NCBI RefSeq assembly: GCF_000147815.2
Contig: NC_015957.1
Location: forward strand, 2,418,001 to 2,482,000
Reading direction: 5' to 3'
DNA: 64,000 nucleotides
Origin: Streptomyces violaceusniger Tu 4113
Lineage (GTDB): Bacteria > Actinomycetota > Actinomycetes > Streptomycetales > Streptomycetaceae
Positions 51,508-58,966 of the stretch are shown here, piece by piece (position 1 is the first letter of the stretch; every line of letters begins with the position of its first letter). The notes under the pieces were generated by a model. It saw only the letters and a list, made by a program, of their open reading frames with translations. It was not told the DNA's origin and did no database searches. The position numbers were made by a program, and so were the translations under genes.

Positions 51508-51554
51508 TTGCAAATTTGCGCTTGCCTCTAAGTTTTAAGTCCATTGCAAGTTTG
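51508..51554. promoter_or_regulatory. Two TetR operator candidates between tetR and the exporter
   Basis: TTGCAAATTTGCG (51508-51520, containing the palindrome GCAAATTTGC) and TTGCAAGTTTGGG (beginning 51544) are near-identical sites in the divergent promoter region. Confidence 0.55.
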
Positions 51555-51580
51555 GGGCCCGTTGTGCTCTCATCGAGGGC

Positions 51581-52360
51581 ATGTCCTCATCCGTCATCCG
51601 CGTTCGCGGCCTCACCCGGACCTTCGTGCTGGGCAGCGGCCCCGTGTATGCCGTCCGCGGCATCGATCTGACCGTCGGTCGCGGCGAGATCCTCGGCTTC
51701 CTGGGCCCCAACGGAGCCGGTAAGACCACGACCCTGCGCATGCTCACCACCCTGCTGCCGCCCAGCGGAGGCGAGGCCGAGATCGCCGGCCGCGATCTGC
51801 TCCGCGATCCGGCGGGCGTGCGCCGGCGGATCGGCTATGTGGCCCAGTCGGGCGGCCTGGACCCCGCGTGTTCCGTACGCGAGGAGCTGGTCACCCAGGG
51901 CCGGTTGCATCTGATGTCCCGGGGCGCGGCGGCCGGGCGCGCCGATGAACTCGCCGGTGAGCTCGGCCTGTCGGGGCTCATGGACCGCCCGACCGCCGCC
52001 CTCTCCGGCGGTCAGCGCCGCCGGGTGGAGATCGCGCTGGGCCTGGTCAACCGGCCCGAGGTGCTCTTCCTCGATGAGCCCACCACCGGTCTCGACCCCG
52101 GCAGCCGGGTCGAGCTGTGGGACCTGGTGCGGCGCGTCCGCGCCGAGCACGGCACCACGGTCTTCCTCACCACCCACTACCTGGACGAGGCCGATGCCCT
52201 CGCCGACCGGATCGCGGTCGTGGACGCCGGGCGGATCGTCGCCGAGGGCACCTCCGCCGAGCTCAAGAGCCGCCATGCGGGCGATCCGGCCGCCAGCCTC
52301 CAGGACGCCTTCCTCGCCATCACCGGCCGGTCCACGGCCGATGAGCCACTCGCCATCTGA
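51581..52360 (+). CDS. ABC exporter ATPase (DrrA-like)
   Basis: 259 residues. Walker A GPNGAGKTT, YVAQSGGLDPACSVREEL (Q-loop), signature LSGGQRRRVEIALGL, Walker B VLFLDEPTTGLDP, and LTTHYLDEADALADRI. This is the pattern of daunorubicin-resistance-type exporters. It works with the ABC-2 permease 101 bp downstream to expel a drug or lipid. Its expression is probably set by the divergent TetR. No antibiotic biosynthesis gene is nearby. Confidence 0.92.
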   Translation: MSSSVIRVRGLTRTFVLGSGPVYAVRGIDLTVGRGEILGFLGPNGAGKTTTLRMLTTLLPPSGGEAEIAGRDLLRDPAGVRRRIGYVAQSGGLDPACSVREELVTQGRLHLMSRGAAAGRADELAGELGLSGLMDRPTAALSGGQRRRVEIALGLVNRPEVLFLDEPTTGLDPGSRVELWDLVRRVRAEHGTTVFLTTHYLDEADALADRIAVVDAGRIVAEGTSAELKSRHAGDPAASLQDAFLAITGRSTADEPLAI

Positions 52361-52432
52361 GCCGTCCGATCCATCTGAGCTGTCTAAGCCATCCGAGCTA
52401 TCTGAGCCGTCTGAGCCGTCTGAGCAATCCGA
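52361..52432 (+). repeat. Tandem 9-10-bp repeat between exporter genes
   Basis: About eight imperfect units of the form CATCTGAGC / CGTCTGAGC separate the ATPase and permease genes. Confidence 0.75.
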
Positions 52433-52461
52433 CGCCGCACCCGACCACCCAAGGCCCTCTC

Positions 52462-53214
52462 ATGACTCTTCTCGCCCATACGGGCATCGTCTTCGGCCGC
52501 TGTCTGCGCTCGACGCTTCGCTCGAAGACCAATCTCTTCTTCGGGATGCTGCAGCCGCTGCTCCTGCTCGCCCTCTTCGGCCCGCTGCTGACCGGACTCG
52601 ACATGGGCGTCAGCGGATCGTCCTGGCAGACGCTGGTCCCCGGTGTGCTCGTCCAGCTCGCCCTGCTCGGCGGGTCGTACGTCGGACTCGGACTGCTGAT
52701 GGACCGCAACCTCGGCGTTCTGGACCGGATGCGGGTCACCCCGGTCAGCCCGCTGGCGCTGCTGCTCGGCCGCACCCTGCGCGATGTCGTCCAGCTCGTG
52801 GCCCAGTCGGTGCTGCTGGTGCTGCTCGGCCTGGCCTTCGGGCTGCGTGCCCCGCTCCCCGGCGTGCTGATCGGCCTGCTGTTCGTGGCCGTGCTCGCGG
52901 CGGCGCTGTCCGCGCTCTCCTACGGGCTGGCCATGAACGTCCGTACATCCCCGGAGTTCGCCGCCATCGCCAACACGGCGGCCATGCCGCTGATGCTGCT
53001 CTCCGGCCTGCTGCTGCCGATGGCCCTGGCTCCCGGATGGCTGGAGGGCGCCTCGCGCGCGGTGCCGTTCCGCTACACGGTCGACGCGGTGCGCCAGGTG
53101 TTCCTGGGGCACTACGCGAACACCACGGTCGCCGTCGGGGCGGCCGTCACCCTCGCCCTGGCGGCGCTGTGTCTGATGGGCGGGGCGCGCCTGTTCGGCC
53201 GGGTCCGCGGCTGA
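52462..53214 (+). CDS. ABC-2 type exporter permease (DrrB-like)
   Basis: 250 residues, six membrane helices. ABC-2 features: FFGMLQPLLLLALFGPLL, MDRNLGVLDRMRVTPVSPLALLLGRTLRDVVQ, TAAMPLMLLSGLLLPMALAPGWL and RYTVDAVRQVFLG. It pairs with the ATPase upstream; the two share an operon despite the repeat-filled spacer. Confidence 0.9.
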   Translation: MTLLAHTGIVFGRCLRSTLRSKTNLFFGMLQPLLLLALFGPLLTGLDMGVSGSSWQTLVPGVLVQLALLGGSYVGLGLLMDRNLGVLDRMRVTPVSPLALLLGRTLRDVVQLVAQSVLLVLLGLAFGLRAPLPGVLIGLLFVAVLAAALSALSYGLAMNVRTSPEFAAIANTAAMPLMLLSGLLLPMALAPGWLEGASRAVPFRYTVDAVRQVFLGHYANTTVAVGAAVTLALAALCLMGGARLFGRVRG

Positions 53215-53227
53215 GCCGGTCGTCCTT

Positions 53228-53281
53228 GGCCGACTCAGCCACCCTTGGCTGGGCTCAGCCGCCCTTGGCTGGGCTCAGTCG
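53228..53281. repeat. Short tandem repeat after the exporter
   Basis: Two adjoining copies of CCTTGGCTGGGCTCAG with a third diverged unit; each can form a small hairpin, so the array may act as a terminator between convergent genes. Confidence 0.5.
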
Positions 53282-54030
53282 TCCTTCGCGGCCGCCTTCG
53301 CGGCGGCGCGGGGGCCCGCCGGAGTGGTCGCCGGTTTGGTCACATCCGCGACCAGCTCCACCAGGTCCGGGCCGTACGCCTGGGAGTTGACCACCTTCAG
53401 CAGCAGACAGAACGAGCCCTGGGCGCCGTACTTCCGGGCCAGCCGGGCGCGGTTGCGGACGAGATGGCGGACGGCGGCACGATGGGTGACCGGCCGCTGA
53501 CCTGCCGCCAGGAACACCGGCCGGCTGTCCTCGCCCGCCGTCAGCCGGGCCAGCAGCACATACTCGACCGTGCCCGGCTCCGGGCGGTAGTGCGTACCGG
53601 CGATGGTGAACATCCCCCGGTCCGTGCCGGAGTCGTCCCCCGGGTGCACGGTGACGCCCGGCAGTAGATTGGTCATATGGGCGGCGAGCCTGCGGTGCGC
53701 GGTCGGATCGCCGACGCAGAACTCGGTGCGCGCGCCGAAGCCCTGCAGCCCCGTGTCATGCGGGGCGACCTCGGTATGCGCCCCGCAGTTCTCCACGATC
53801 GCCGCGAGACCGAGCAGCGCGAGCGCGTCATGGCGGGGGATGCTCCAGTGGGCCGAGGTGCTGTCCCGGTGGGTGACCAGCACGCACTCCGAACCGTCCG
53901 GCAGACCGAAGAAGCGCTGCTCGCGGGCGCGCTTGCGGCGCCCGAACGCCGAGTGCACGGCCCAGCCGGCAGCCAGGCCCACGATCAGGGCCGCCGCGGA
54001 GGCGATCAGGTCCTGCAGGGTGTCTGTCAT
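53275..54030 (-). CDS. Membrane-anchored protein of unknown function
   Basis: 251 residues from ATG 54030. One N-terminal helix (LIASAAALIVGLAAGWAVHSA) is followed by a basic stretch (RRKRAREQR). The domain behind it reads FGLPDGSECVLVTHRDSTSA, GVTVHPGDDSGTDRGMFTIA, GTVEYVLLARLTAGEDSRPV and LVRNRARLARKYGAQGSFCLLLKVV. The C-terminus is Ala/Lys-rich. I do not recognise the family, though the protein looks conserved in Streptomyces. It is transcribed away from the gamma-glutamyltransferase gene. Confidence 0.75.
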   Translation of the reverse strand: MTDTLQDLIASAAALIVGLAAGWAVHSAFGRRKRAREQRFFGLPDGSECVLVTHRDSTSAHWSIPRHDALALLGLAAIVENCGAHTEVAPHDTGLQGFGARTEFCVGDPTAHRRLAAHMTNLLPGVTVHPGDDSGTDRGMFTIAGTHYRPEPGTVEYVLLARLTAGEDSRPVFLAAGQRPVTHRAAVRHLVRNRARLARKYGAQGSFCLLLKVVNSQAYGPDLVELVADVTKPATTPAGPRAAAKAAAKDD

Positions 54031-54201
54031 GGCCGCGCATCGTAGCGGCCGATCGGGTACGCGTTCGAGCGTACGGGTGAACGAACGCGGGCACGGACAC
54101 ATGTACGGATGGCGGGACGGACCGGCGATCTACTACCCCTGTCGTGGGCATGAGGCTCGCGGGTAGGCTCCGCTCCCTGTCGTTTCGCTTGGAGGTCACG
54201 G

Positions 54202-56091
54202 ATGGGGCACGCCGTACGACCAGCCGCATCGTCAACCACGTCCACCACTCGCGCCTCCGCCGCGGCGGCCGTCCGGCGCCGACTGCCCGCGCTGGCGGCC
54301 GCGGCCGGAATGGTCGCGGTGCTGGGCGTCGTCCCGGCCGGAGCCGCCGGGCAGGAGCGGGACGACACCGCGAAGCCCGCTCCCGCCAAGACGCCCGTGG
54401 CCGTCGGCTACGGCGGCGCGGTCTCCAGCGTGGACGCCGACGCCTCGGCGGCCGGGATCGATGTGCTGCGGCACGGGGGCAACGCGGTGGACGCGGCGGT
54501 CGCGACCGCCGCCGCGCTCGGGGTCACCGAGCCGTACTCGTCGGGTGTCGGCGGCGGTGGTTACTTCGTCTACTACAACGCCAAGCGGCACAAGGTCTCC
54601 ACGCTCGACGGCCGCGAGACCGCGCCTCGCAGCGCGGACGAGAAGCTCTTCCTCGGCAAGGACGGCAAACCGCTGCCGTTCGCCGACGCCGTCACCAGCG
54701 GGCTGAGCATCGGCACCCCCGGCACCCCCGCCACCTGGAACGACGCGCTGAAGAACTGGGGCACCCGCTCGCTGGGGCAGGTGCTCAGGCCCGCCGAGCG
54801 GCTGGCCCGCGACGGCTTCACCGTCGACAGCACCTTCCGGCAGCAGACCGCCGACAACCAGGCCCGCTTCAAGGACTTCCCGGCCACCGCCAAGCTCTTC
54901 CTGCCCGGCGGCGAGCTCCCGGCGGTCGGCTCGACCTTCCGCAACCCCGACCTCGCCCGTACGTACGCGCTGCTGGCCAAGAAGGGCGTCGGCGCCGTCT
55001 ACAAGGGCGAGCTGGGCCGCGGCATCGTCGACACCGTGCGCAAGCCGCCCGTCGACCCGAAGGCGCAGCGCGTCGTGCGCGCGGGCGATCTGACGGCCGA
55101 GGACCTGCGGGCCTACGGAACGAAGCGGCAGGCCCCGACCCGGACCGCCTACCGCGGTCTGGACGTGTACGGCATGGCGCCCTCGTCCTCCGGCGGGACC
55201 AGCGTCGCCGAGGCGCTCAACATCCTGGAGAAGACCGACCTCTCCAAGCTCAGCGACCTCGAGTATCTGCACCGCTATATCGAGGCCAGCCGGATCGCCT
55301 TCGCCGACCGGGGCCGCTGGGTCGGCGACCCGGCCGCCGAGGACGTCCCCACCAAGGGGCTCACCTCGCAGCGGTTCGCCGACTCCCGGGCCTGCCTGAT
55401 CAAGGACGACGCGGTGCTCAAGAGCCCCGTACCGCCCGGCGACCCGAACAGCCCGGCCGCGCCCGGCTCCTGCGACACCCGCGGCCACGCCGCCCCGACC
55501 ACGTACGAGGGCGAGAACACCACGCATCTCACGGTCGCCGACAAGTGGGGCAATGTCGTGGCCTACACCCTCACCATCGAGCAGACCGGCGGCAGCGGGA
55601 TCACCGTCCCCGGCCGTGGCTTCCTGCTCAACAACGAGCTGACCGACTTCTCCTTCGCGCCCGCCGACCCCGCCGTCCACGACCCGAACCTGCCGGGCCC
55701 GGGGAAGCGGCCGCGCTCCTCCATGTCGCCGACGATCGTGCTGGACGGCCACAAGCCGGTGCTGGCGCTGGGCTCCCCGGGCGGGGCGACCATCATCACC
55801 ACCGTGCTGCAGACCCTGCTGAACCATCTCGACCGGGGCATGCCGCTGGTCGACGCGATCGCCGCACCGCGCGCCAGCCAGCGCAACGCGGCCCAGACGG
55901 AGCTGGAACCGGGGCTGTGGAACGGCCCCGAGCGCGCCAAGCTGGAGGCGCTCGGCCACTCCTTCAAGCAGAACCCCGAGATCGGGGCGGCGACCGGTGT
56001 GCAGCGGCTGTCCGGCGGACGGTGGCTGGCGGCGGCCGAGACTGAACGGCGGGGCGGCGGCTCGGCGATGGTGGTCAGCCCGAAGCGCTGA
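54202..56091 (+). CDS. ggt: Secreted gamma-glutamyltransferase
   Basis: 629 residues; a long signal peptide (about 1-48) ends in AGAAGQ. The single-chain precursor cuts itself in GENTTHLTVADKWGN, releasing the catalytic Thr. Substrate loops are visible: GYGGAVSSVDADASAAGIDVL, RHGGNAVDAAVATAAALGVTEPYSSGVGGGGYF, TLDGRETAP and RPRSSMSPTIVLDG, plus GSPGGATIITTVLQ. It hydrolyses or transfers gamma-glutamyl groups from glutathione-like compounds outside the cell. It is a single-gene unit closed by a strong terminator. Confidence 0.93.
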   Translation: MGHAVRPAASSTTSTTRASAAAAVRRRLPALAAAAGMVAVLGVVPAGAAGQERDDTAKPAPAKTPVAVGYGGAVSSVDADASAAGIDVLRHGGNAVDAAVATAAALGVTEPYSSGVGGGGYFVYYNAKRHKVSTLDGRETAPRSADEKLFLGKDGKPLPFADAVTSGLSIGTPGTPATWNDALKNWGTRSLGQVLRPAERLARDGFTVDSTFRQQTADNQARFKDFPATAKLFLPGGELPAVGSTFRNPDLARTYALLAKKGVGAVYKGELGRGIVDTVRKPPVDPKAQRVVRAGDLTAEDLRAYGTKRQAPTRTAYRGLDVYGMAPSSSGGTSVAEALNILEKTDLSKLSDLEYLHRYIEASRIAFADRGRWVGDPAAEDVPTKGLTSQRFADSRACLIKDDAVLKSPVPPGDPNSPAAPGSCDTRGHAAPTTYEGENTTHLTVADKWGNVVAYTLTIEQTGGSGITVPGRGFLLNNELTDFSFAPADPAVHDPNLPGPGKRPRSSMSPTIVLDGHKPVLALGSPGGATIITTVLQTLLNHLDRGMPLVDAIAAPRASQRNAAQTELEPGLWNGPERAKLEALGHSFKQNPEIGAATGVQRLSGGRWLAAAETERRGGGSAMVVSPKR

Positions 56092-56106
56092 TCCGACGCG
56101 GTGGGT

Positions 56107-56140
56107 CGGCGGGCTCCTGGTGCGATCCAGGAGCCCGCCG
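56107..56140. terminator. Bidirectional terminator between ggt and isochorismatase gene
   Basis: Perfect 14-bp arms CGGCGGGCTCCTGG (56107-56120) and complement (56127-56140) around a 6-base loop, between convergent genes. Confidence 0.85.
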
Positions 56141-56180
56141 CCCAGGCTCCAGCTCTGCGGCTTCTCTGCCCAGCGGCTTC

Positions 56181-56738
56181 TCAGCCCAGCAGGCCGATGA
56201 TCGCGTCGGTGGAGTCGGTCTCCCCGAGCCGGGGGAAGATCTTCTCGACGCTGTTGCGGTGCGCCTCGGCGTCCATGTCGGTCATGGCGTCGGTCGCCAG
56301 GGTTACGTGATACCCGTGCGCGTACGCGCCACGGGCCGTGGACTCCACACCGATGCTGGTGGCGATGCCGCCGAGCACCACTTGGGTCACCCCGCGGCGG
56401 CGGAGCTGGAGGTCGAGGTCGGTGCCGTGGAAGGCGCCCCAGGTGTGCTTGGTGACCACGACGTCGCCGTCCTCGTGGCCGAGTTCCGGCACGAGGTCGG
56501 CGAAGTCGGCCGGGAACTGCCCGCCTCCGCCGCCCCGCTGCGCCTCGGTGCGGCCCGGCGCCCCGGCCACGACCCGGACGAGGACGACCGGCAGCCCGCG
56601 CTTGCGGAACGCGCCCGCCAGCCGGGCGCCGCGCTCGATGACCTCGGCGGTGGGGTGGACGGTGGGCAGTCCGGTGATGCCCTTCTGGAGGTCGACGAGG
56701 ACCAGGGCGGTGTCGGGGTCGAGCGTGGTGGCGGGCAT
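56181..56738 (-). CDS. Isochorismatase-family hydrolase
   Basis: 185 residues from ATG 56738 with CAGGAGGCACC upstream. Cysteine-hydrolase fold: ALVLVDLQKGI (catalytic Asp), KHTWGAFHGTDLDLQLRRRG (Lys) and VVLGGIATSIGVESTARGAYAHGYHVTLATDAM. The usual catalytic Cys position in this last motif (G..T..CV..TA) is filled by Gly-Val (SIGVESTA), so the nucleophile may be missing and activity should be doubted or differ. It is the third gene after marR and an MFS exporter. Confidence 0.85.
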   Translation of the reverse strand: MPATTLDPDTALVLVDLQKGITGLPTVHPTAEVIERGARLAGAFRKRGLPVVLVRVVAGAPGRTEAQRGGGGGQFPADFADLVPELGHEDGDVVVTKHTWGAFHGTDLDLQLRRRGVTQVVLGGIATSIGVESTARGAYAHGYHVTLATDAMTDMDAEAHRNSVEKIFPRLGETDSTDAIIGLLG

Positions 56739-56753
56739 GGTGCCTCCTGGGGT

Positions 56754-56797
56754 GGGTCTGCGGGTCTGCGGGTCTGCGGGTCTGCGGGTCTGTGGGT
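56754..56797. repeat. 9-bp tandem repeat upstream of the isochorismatase gene
   Basis: Five copies of GGGTCTGCG or a one-base variant, between the MFS stop and the isochorismatase ribosome-binding site. Confidence 0.8.
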
Positions 56798-56818
56798 CGT
56801 ATGGGGGAAGGGGGGTGG

Positions 56819-58309
56819 TCAGGTGCGGGTACGGGCGCGGGCGCGCAGGGCCCGGTCGGTGGCGGTCAGCAGCAGCACCGCGAGGCTGAGCGCACCCGCC
56901 ACCATGGCGATGCCGTGCAGCCCGGCGGCGGTCGCCCGCTGTCCGTAGAAGAGCCCGATCAGCCCGGCGGCGGTGATCGCGCCGAGGTACTGCGAGGTGC
57001 GCTGCAGCCCGGCCGCCGCGCCGACGCTCTCGCGCGGGGCCTGGGTGTAGACGGCGGCCTGGTTGCCGGTCGAGGACAGCCCCTGCGGCAGCCCGAAGAG
57101 GACCGCGGCCAGCAGCAGCGCGAGCAGCGGGGTGGACTCGTCGGCGAGGAGCAGTACCCCGCTCCCCGCGGCGAGCAGGACGGCCGCAAGGACGAGCGGT
57201 GCGTAGATGCCCTTCGTACGGGCGCCGAGCAGTGAGCACACGGCGGCCGCGCCCGACATGGGCAGCATGATCAGACCGGCCCGGGAGGCGGAGTAGCCGT
57301 GCCCCTCCTCCAGCCACTGTGCGTACCCGTACATGACCATGTAGATGACCAGGTACGCCGTGCCGTGGCGGAGGTAGGTGAGGGCGAGGGAGCGGTTGCG
57401 GCCGATCATCCGCAGATCGATGAAGGGGCGGGGACGGCGCAACTGCCACCAGGTCAGGGCGGCCGCGAGGACCAGGACGACGGGCAGCAGCGCCCAGTTG
57501 GGCCGCTCCAGGTCCATCAGGAAGATCATGAGGGTGGTGAGGGTGCCGGTGAACAGCGCGATCCCGAGCGGATCGAAGGCCGCGCCCGCCGTCCGCGCCC
57601 CGGCGTTCTCGCCGTCCGCGCTCGCCATACGGGTCCTGGGGAGCCAGAGCAGCGCGAGGGCGATGCCGATGAGGGCCAGCGGCACATTGACCGCGAAGAT
57701 CGCCCGCCATCCGGCCGTCGCGGTGAGCACCCCGCCCAGCACCGGCCCGACCGCCGCGCTGCCGAGCGCGGCGAGCGAGAGCCGGCCGAGCACGGGGCGC
57801 GGTGTCTCGCGTCCGGTGGCGACGGACTGGGCGCGCAGCAGCGCCATCGCCGCGGGGTACGCCGCGGACGTACCGATGCCGAGCAGCACCCGCGAGGCGA
57901 TCAGCCAGCCGAACGCGGGCGCCAGCGCGCCCACGATCCCGGCGGCGCACACCACGAGCAGCCCGCAGAGGAAGACCCGGCGCGGCCCCAGCAGATCGGC
58001 GAGCCGGCCCATCGCGGGCTGCCCCACGGCGCTGGCGAGGTAGAGGGAGGCGACCAGCCAGGCGGTCTGGGCGGAGCCGACGCCGAAGTCCTGGCCGATG
58101 GCCACCAGTCCGGTGGCGATCATCGTGGAGTTGACGGGGTTGAGGACCGAGCCGATGAGCAGCGGGGCCATCAGCCGGGGGCCGAAGGGGTCGGCGGAGT
58201 CGGTGGGCGTGGTGGCCGCGGCGGGGTCGGCGGGGTTGCCCAGGACCGGGTTCGCGCCCGCCGTCCCCGTCGTCGGGGGTATGGCGGGCTTGCCCGCGGT
58301 GTCGGTCAT
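56819..58309 (-). CDS. MFS drug exporter (EmrB/QacA type)
   Basis: 496 residues, enough for 12-14 membrane helices. Proton-drug antiporter features: NPVNSTMIATGLVAIGQDFG (helix 1), motif A GRLADLLGPRRVFLCG, and motif C-like LGSAAVGPVLGGVLTA followed by GWRAIFAVNVPLALI, which is typical of DHA2 exporters. The start overlaps marR by ATGA, so MarR and exporter are coproduced and probably form a drug-inducible unit. Confidence 0.9.
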   Translation of the reverse strand: MTDTAGKPAIPPTTGTAGANPVLGNPADPAAATTPTDSADPFGPRLMAPLLIGSVLNPVNSTMIATGLVAIGQDFGVGSAQTAWLVASLYLASAVGQPAMGRLADLLGPRRVFLCGLLVVCAAGIVGALAPAFGWLIASRVLLGIGTSAAYPAAMALLRAQSVATGRETPRPVLGRLSLAALGSAAVGPVLGGVLTATAGWRAIFAVNVPLALIGIALALLWLPRTRMASADGENAGARTAGAAFDPLGIALFTGTLTTLMIFLMDLERPNWALLPVVLVLAAALTWWQLRRPRPFIDLRMIGRNRSLALTYLRHGTAYLVIYMVMYGYAQWLEEGHGYSASRAGLIMLPMSGAAAVCSLLGARTKGIYAPLVLAAVLLAAGSGVLLLADESTPLLALLLAAVLFGLPQGLSSTGNQAAVYTQAPRESVGAAAGLQRTSQYLGAITAAGLIGLFYGQRATAAGLHGIAMVAGALSLAVLLLTATDRALRARARTRT

Positions 58310-58803
58310 TCCTGGACCAGCCGTTTGAGGAGTTCGGTGGCCTCGGCGAGGGTTCGGCGCTCATCGGCGTCGAGACGGGTGTCGATCGCGTCGAGCAGCC
58401 AGCTCTGCTTGGCCTGCCGTACGGATGTGATCGCCTCCCGCCCCCGCTCGGTGATCGAGAAGACCACCTGCCGCCCATCGGTGGGATGCGGGGCCCGCTC
58501 CACCAGCGTCTGCTCCTCCAGCGCGGCCAGGATCATGCGCATCGACTGCGGCCGCACCAGCTCGGCGCGGGCCAGCGCGGCGGTGGTGGTCGGCCCCTCG
58601 GTGTAGAGCCGGCTGATGACCGCGCGCTGGGAGGGGGTGAGCGCCCCGTGCGAGGAGGCCGCCCGCATACGGCGCATGAGCTGACTGACGACCGCGGCGA
58701 GGTCGACGGCGATCCGCTCCTCGGCCCGCGGGCCGGTCTCTGTACGGGGCCCGGTTTCTGGCCGGTGGGCGGGCTCGGTGGGCGGATGATCGGGCGTGGC
58801 CAT
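58306..58803 (-). CDS. MarR-family regulator
   Basis: 165 residues; a Pro-rich leader (1-28) then a MarR winged helix: VVSQLMRRMRAASSHGALTPSQRAVISRLYTEG, ELVRPQSMRMILAALEEQTLVERAPHPTDGRQVVFSITERG. A nearly perfect 26-bp palindrome 21 bp before its start is the likely autoregulatory operator. It presumably represses itself, the MFS exporter and possibly the isochorismatase gene until a phenolic or drug-like ligand binds. Confidence 0.9.
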   Translation of the reverse strand: MATPDHPPTEPAHRPETGPRTETGPRAEERIAVDLAAVVSQLMRRMRAASSHGALTPSQRAVISRLYTEGPTTTAALARAELVRPQSMRMILAALEEQTLVERAPHPTDGRQVVFSITERGREAITSVRQAKQSWLLDAIDTRLDADERRTLAEATELLKRLVQE

Positions 58804-58823
58804 GCCCTCACCCTAGGAGTTCA

Positions 58824-58849
58824 ACAGACAAACTTGCAAGTTTGCCTGT
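58824..58849. promoter_or_regulatory. MarR operator candidate
   Basis: CAAACTTGCAAGTTTG (58829-58844) is a perfect 16-bp palindrome; with ACAG and CTGT outside it spans 26 bp with one mismatched pair. It lies just upstream of marR. Confidence 0.7.
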
Positions 58850-58966
58850 CGTGTGCGGAGCAGGAAAAGCGCTCGTAGCGCAGCCGTAACCGATTCCGTA
58901 ACACGCAGGGTGTCGAATGCGTGGCCTTGGGCCGTGCATCGTCCGAGGGGGAGGGGAGCGGAGGCC

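Noticed and set aside
52384..53112. Minus-strand frame rich in Gln/Glu/His opposite the ABC-2 permease
   Set aside because: Charged antisense shadow of a membrane-helix gene, not a real product.
51581..53214. Self-resistance exporter of an antibiotic cluster
   Set aside because: DrrAB-like exporters are common; no biosynthetic genes are present in the window.
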